Shown: in pieces, positions 62,761 through 64,000 of the stretch
Layout: each line of letters begins with the position of its first letter
How positions within the stretch are numbered: the first letter of the stretch is position 1
Assembly (NCBI RefSeq): GCF_040719145.1
Contig: NZ_JBFDUZ010000001.1
Span: forward strand, 558,001 to 622,000
Direction: 5' to 3'
Length of the DNA: 64,000 nucleotides
Origin: Paenibacillus sp. JQZ6Y-1
GTDB taxonomy: Bacteria; Bacillota; Bacilli; Paenibacillales; Paenibacillaceae
The notes under the pieces: model-generated
The model's database searches: none
Told to the model about the DNA's origin: nothing
What the model saw: only the letters and a program-made list of their open reading frames with translations
Position numbers and translations under genes: made by a program

Positions 62761-62814
62761 CGATTATAGCAGTAACACGTTTTAAAGCGCAAAAGCAGCT
62801 GTACACAACAACCA

Positions 62815-63012
62815 ATGTTTCGGAGCAATCAGATACGATTGCAGATGGTTATCTATTACTCCATTACTGCAATATACGATAGCCGTTCTAAAGACGTAAG
62901 AGGTATTGTTTCTCGGGTTATTGCCGATGCTACTCTAGTACTTGAAGCGTGTAAACTGGCTGATGATCGAACGAATGTGGAGATTATTATTCCGGAAATG
63001 TTGGAGGAATAA
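62815..63012 (+). CDS. Small hypothetical protein in AT-rich region
   Basis: 65 residues from the ATG at 62815, or 55 from the ATG at 62845 (VIYYSITAIYDSRSKDVRG). No family known; no clear ribosome binding site for either. The frame ends two bases before the next ATG at 63015. The base composition is richer in A and T than the genes to the left, which suggests recent transfer. Confidence 0.4.
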   Translation: MFRSNQIRLQMVIYYSITAIYDSRSKDVRGIVSRVIADATLVLEACKLADDRTNVEIIIPEMLEE

Positions 63013-63014
63013 GT

Positions 63015-63265
63015 ATGGTTCATAAATATGGCTTGGTTCAAGAAGTGGATTGTGGACTTCAGAAAGGATTTACTCTAGCCAATAAAGGGCTAAAAGGAAT
63101 AAATAACGTTGGTGAGAATTATACACTGTACCAAACCGGATTATTAACGAGAAGCCTGCAAACGGTCTAGTAATCACTTCATATATCAGTAAAGAGGAAG
63201 TTGCGGTCATCCCTCGTAATCGCAAGAATCCGATCGTGCCGACTTTCAAGCCAAAAAAGAAATAA
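63015..63265 (+). pseudogene. Small gene with apparent frameshift, AT-rich region
   Basis: The frame from ATG 63015 (HKYGLVQEVDCGLQKGFTLA, then NKGLKGINNVGENYTLYQ) stops at 63170. A second frame, open to a TAA at 63263-63265, reads NGLVITSYISKEEVAVIPRN and ends in a basic PTFKPKKK. The switch could come from a two-base AC duplication near 63121-63126; without it the reading would be NYTVPNRIINEKPANG and on. It may be the remains of a small toxin or immunity gene, but I know no homologue. Could also be two unrelated short frames. Confidence 0.4.
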
Positions 63266-63292
63266 AAAAGACTACATGTATTATATGTAATC
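63264..63292 (-). terminator. Terminator after the last gene of the window
   Basis: On the minus strand GATTACAT pairs with ATGTAGTC (one wobble), followed by TTTTTT (63264-63269 on the plus strand as A). It sits 13 bp after the stop of the gene at 63305. Confidence 0.65.
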
Positions 63293-63304
63293 CTTCAGGA
63301 ATGG

Positions 63305-63991
63305 TTATAGAACTTGCTTAATGTCTCTCAAGATAGCAGCGATTTTTTTGTATTTGACCACTTTTGCTAAAAATATATTATCTATGAGGTAGGTCACTAG
63401 CATTGCTATCGTTGATATTGCTACTGCGGAAATGCCTAGTAAAAGAAGTATGGTCGAATCTAAATCAATCACTTTACCAATAAGTTCGCTCCATAATGGT
63501 AATGTAACAACCACCATAATACCAATATTACGCCATACCTTATGTATGACACTTTGATGAAGAGAATCATAATACAATATCTCTTCATCAATATTGAAAC
63601 TATCGATTTTAAAATAAGGTAAAAAGTTTTTTAATTTATCTGCTCTATGAATATGAATAAAACTAGAGTAATTACTTGTCCAATCAAAAACGATGTCATT
63701 TCGATTAAACTTTTTTCTAATATTATTACGAATTGTAAGTGATTGTAGTGAAAAAAAGAGCAATGAAATAATTAAAGAGGTAAGAAAAATCCAAGCATAA
63801 GGATTAGTTGAACTATCATGAGAAACATTGAATATCATTGAACCATAAGCTAACCCCATAAATGCTATAGCTAGAATAAAAAATGTATTACTAGTCTTAT
63901 TCGAAATCACTTTTGAAAATGATAGTTTTTTAAATAAAAAAAATAAAAGTTCTTGTCTGCGTTGATGTAAGTCCCGAACTGTATCACTCAT
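63305..63991 (-). CDS. Membrane protein, unknown, AT-rich accessory gene
   Basis: 228 residues with membrane segments at about 33-53, 65-85, 155-175 and 185-207. A charged cytosolic loop between the pairs (RNNIRKKFNRNDIVFDWTSN) and a basic end (KVVKYKKIAAILRDIKQVL) are seen. No family recognised. Adenine/thymine-rich codons differ strongly from the rest of the window. The start at 63991 has AGG close upstream; the upstream context is cut by the window end, so cotranscription with a further gene cannot be judged. Confidence 0.65.
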   Translation of the reverse strand: MSDTVRDLHQRRQELLFFLFKKLSFSKVISNKTSNTFFILAIAFMGLAYGSMIFNVSHDSSTNPYAWIFLTSLIISLLFFSLQSLTIRNNIRKKFNRNDIVFDWTSNYSSFIHIHRADKLKNFLPYFKIDSFNIDEEILYYDSLHQSVIHKVWRNIGIMVVVTLPLWSELIGKVIDLDSTILLLLGISAVAISTIAMLVTYLIDNIFLAKVVKYKKIAAILRDIKQVL

Positions 63992-64000
63992 AAATAACCT

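Overview
The window is a gene-dense stretch of chromosome from a spore-forming member of the Bacillota, most likely Paenibacillus or a close relative. Evidence: mid-range base composition, strong AGGAGG-type ribosome binding sites with some TTG and GTG starts, a YheC/YheD endospore-coat ATP-grasp protein, an S-layer-homology protein, an E. coli-type SpeD, a CYP152 fatty-acid P450, and many hairpin-plus-T-run terminators. I saw no rRNA, tRNA, CRISPR array, insertion sequence or integrase. All functions come from reading motifs; no database search was run.

Layout. 1-6.2 kb: secreted SLH protein, double ATP-grasp YheC/D protein, Gfo/Idh/MocA oxidoreductase. 6.2-10.1 kb: sulfate ABC importer (binding protein and two permeases, no ATPase) and a cyclodeaminase. 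10.3-12.5 kb: leftward group with SpeD and a CTP-synthase-like amidotransferase. 12.7-16 kb: SunI-like protein, two-component system, secreted Lys/His/Ala-repeat protein. 16.2-24.6 kb: YjeH-like exporter with divergent LysR regulator, unusual small ion channel, GH43-CBM32 enzyme, nitroreductase, mmuM-mmuP. 24.9-33.2 kb: PPC-domain protein, TetR with divergent FAD monooxygenase, recQ, DoxX protein, XRE-cupin regulator, RNase H-like protein. 33.3-34.5 kb: two adjacent damaged genes (DUF3885-like frameshift; PP2C-like in-frame stop). 34.5-40.4 kb: GNAT, HD hydrolase, divergent GH32 protein, two paralogous PAS-chemoreceptors. 41.0-46.3 kb: a five-gene operon (double zinc ribbon, unknown, Hsp90-like ATPase, two paralogous helical-repeat proteins). 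46.6-62.6 kb: housekeeping and accessory single genes, including P450, MsrA, three GNATs, tautomerase, LysE, a GNAT-toxin-like pair, an ATP-grasp/esterase pair and ManA. 62.8-64 kb: AT-rich accessory DNA with an apparently frameshifted small gene and a membrane protein.

Main points for a second look: (1) the Hsp90-like operon, whose two helical-repeat partners share a C-x-x-C...C...H signature and which looks like a bacterial chaperone/co-chaperone module; (2) four convergent gene pairs with a short tandem repeat (7, 14, 6 and 7 bp units) between the rightward stop codon and a terminator; (3) one TTACT-AAA-AGTAA operator shared by the nitroreductase and DoxX promoters, suggesting a quinone-type stress regulon; (4) enzymes or channels with altered key residues (GH32, K+-channel-like, amidotransferase); (5) a GNAT-toxin-like gene overlapping a 50-residue partner; (6) the neighbouring disrupted genes at 33.3-34.5 kb.
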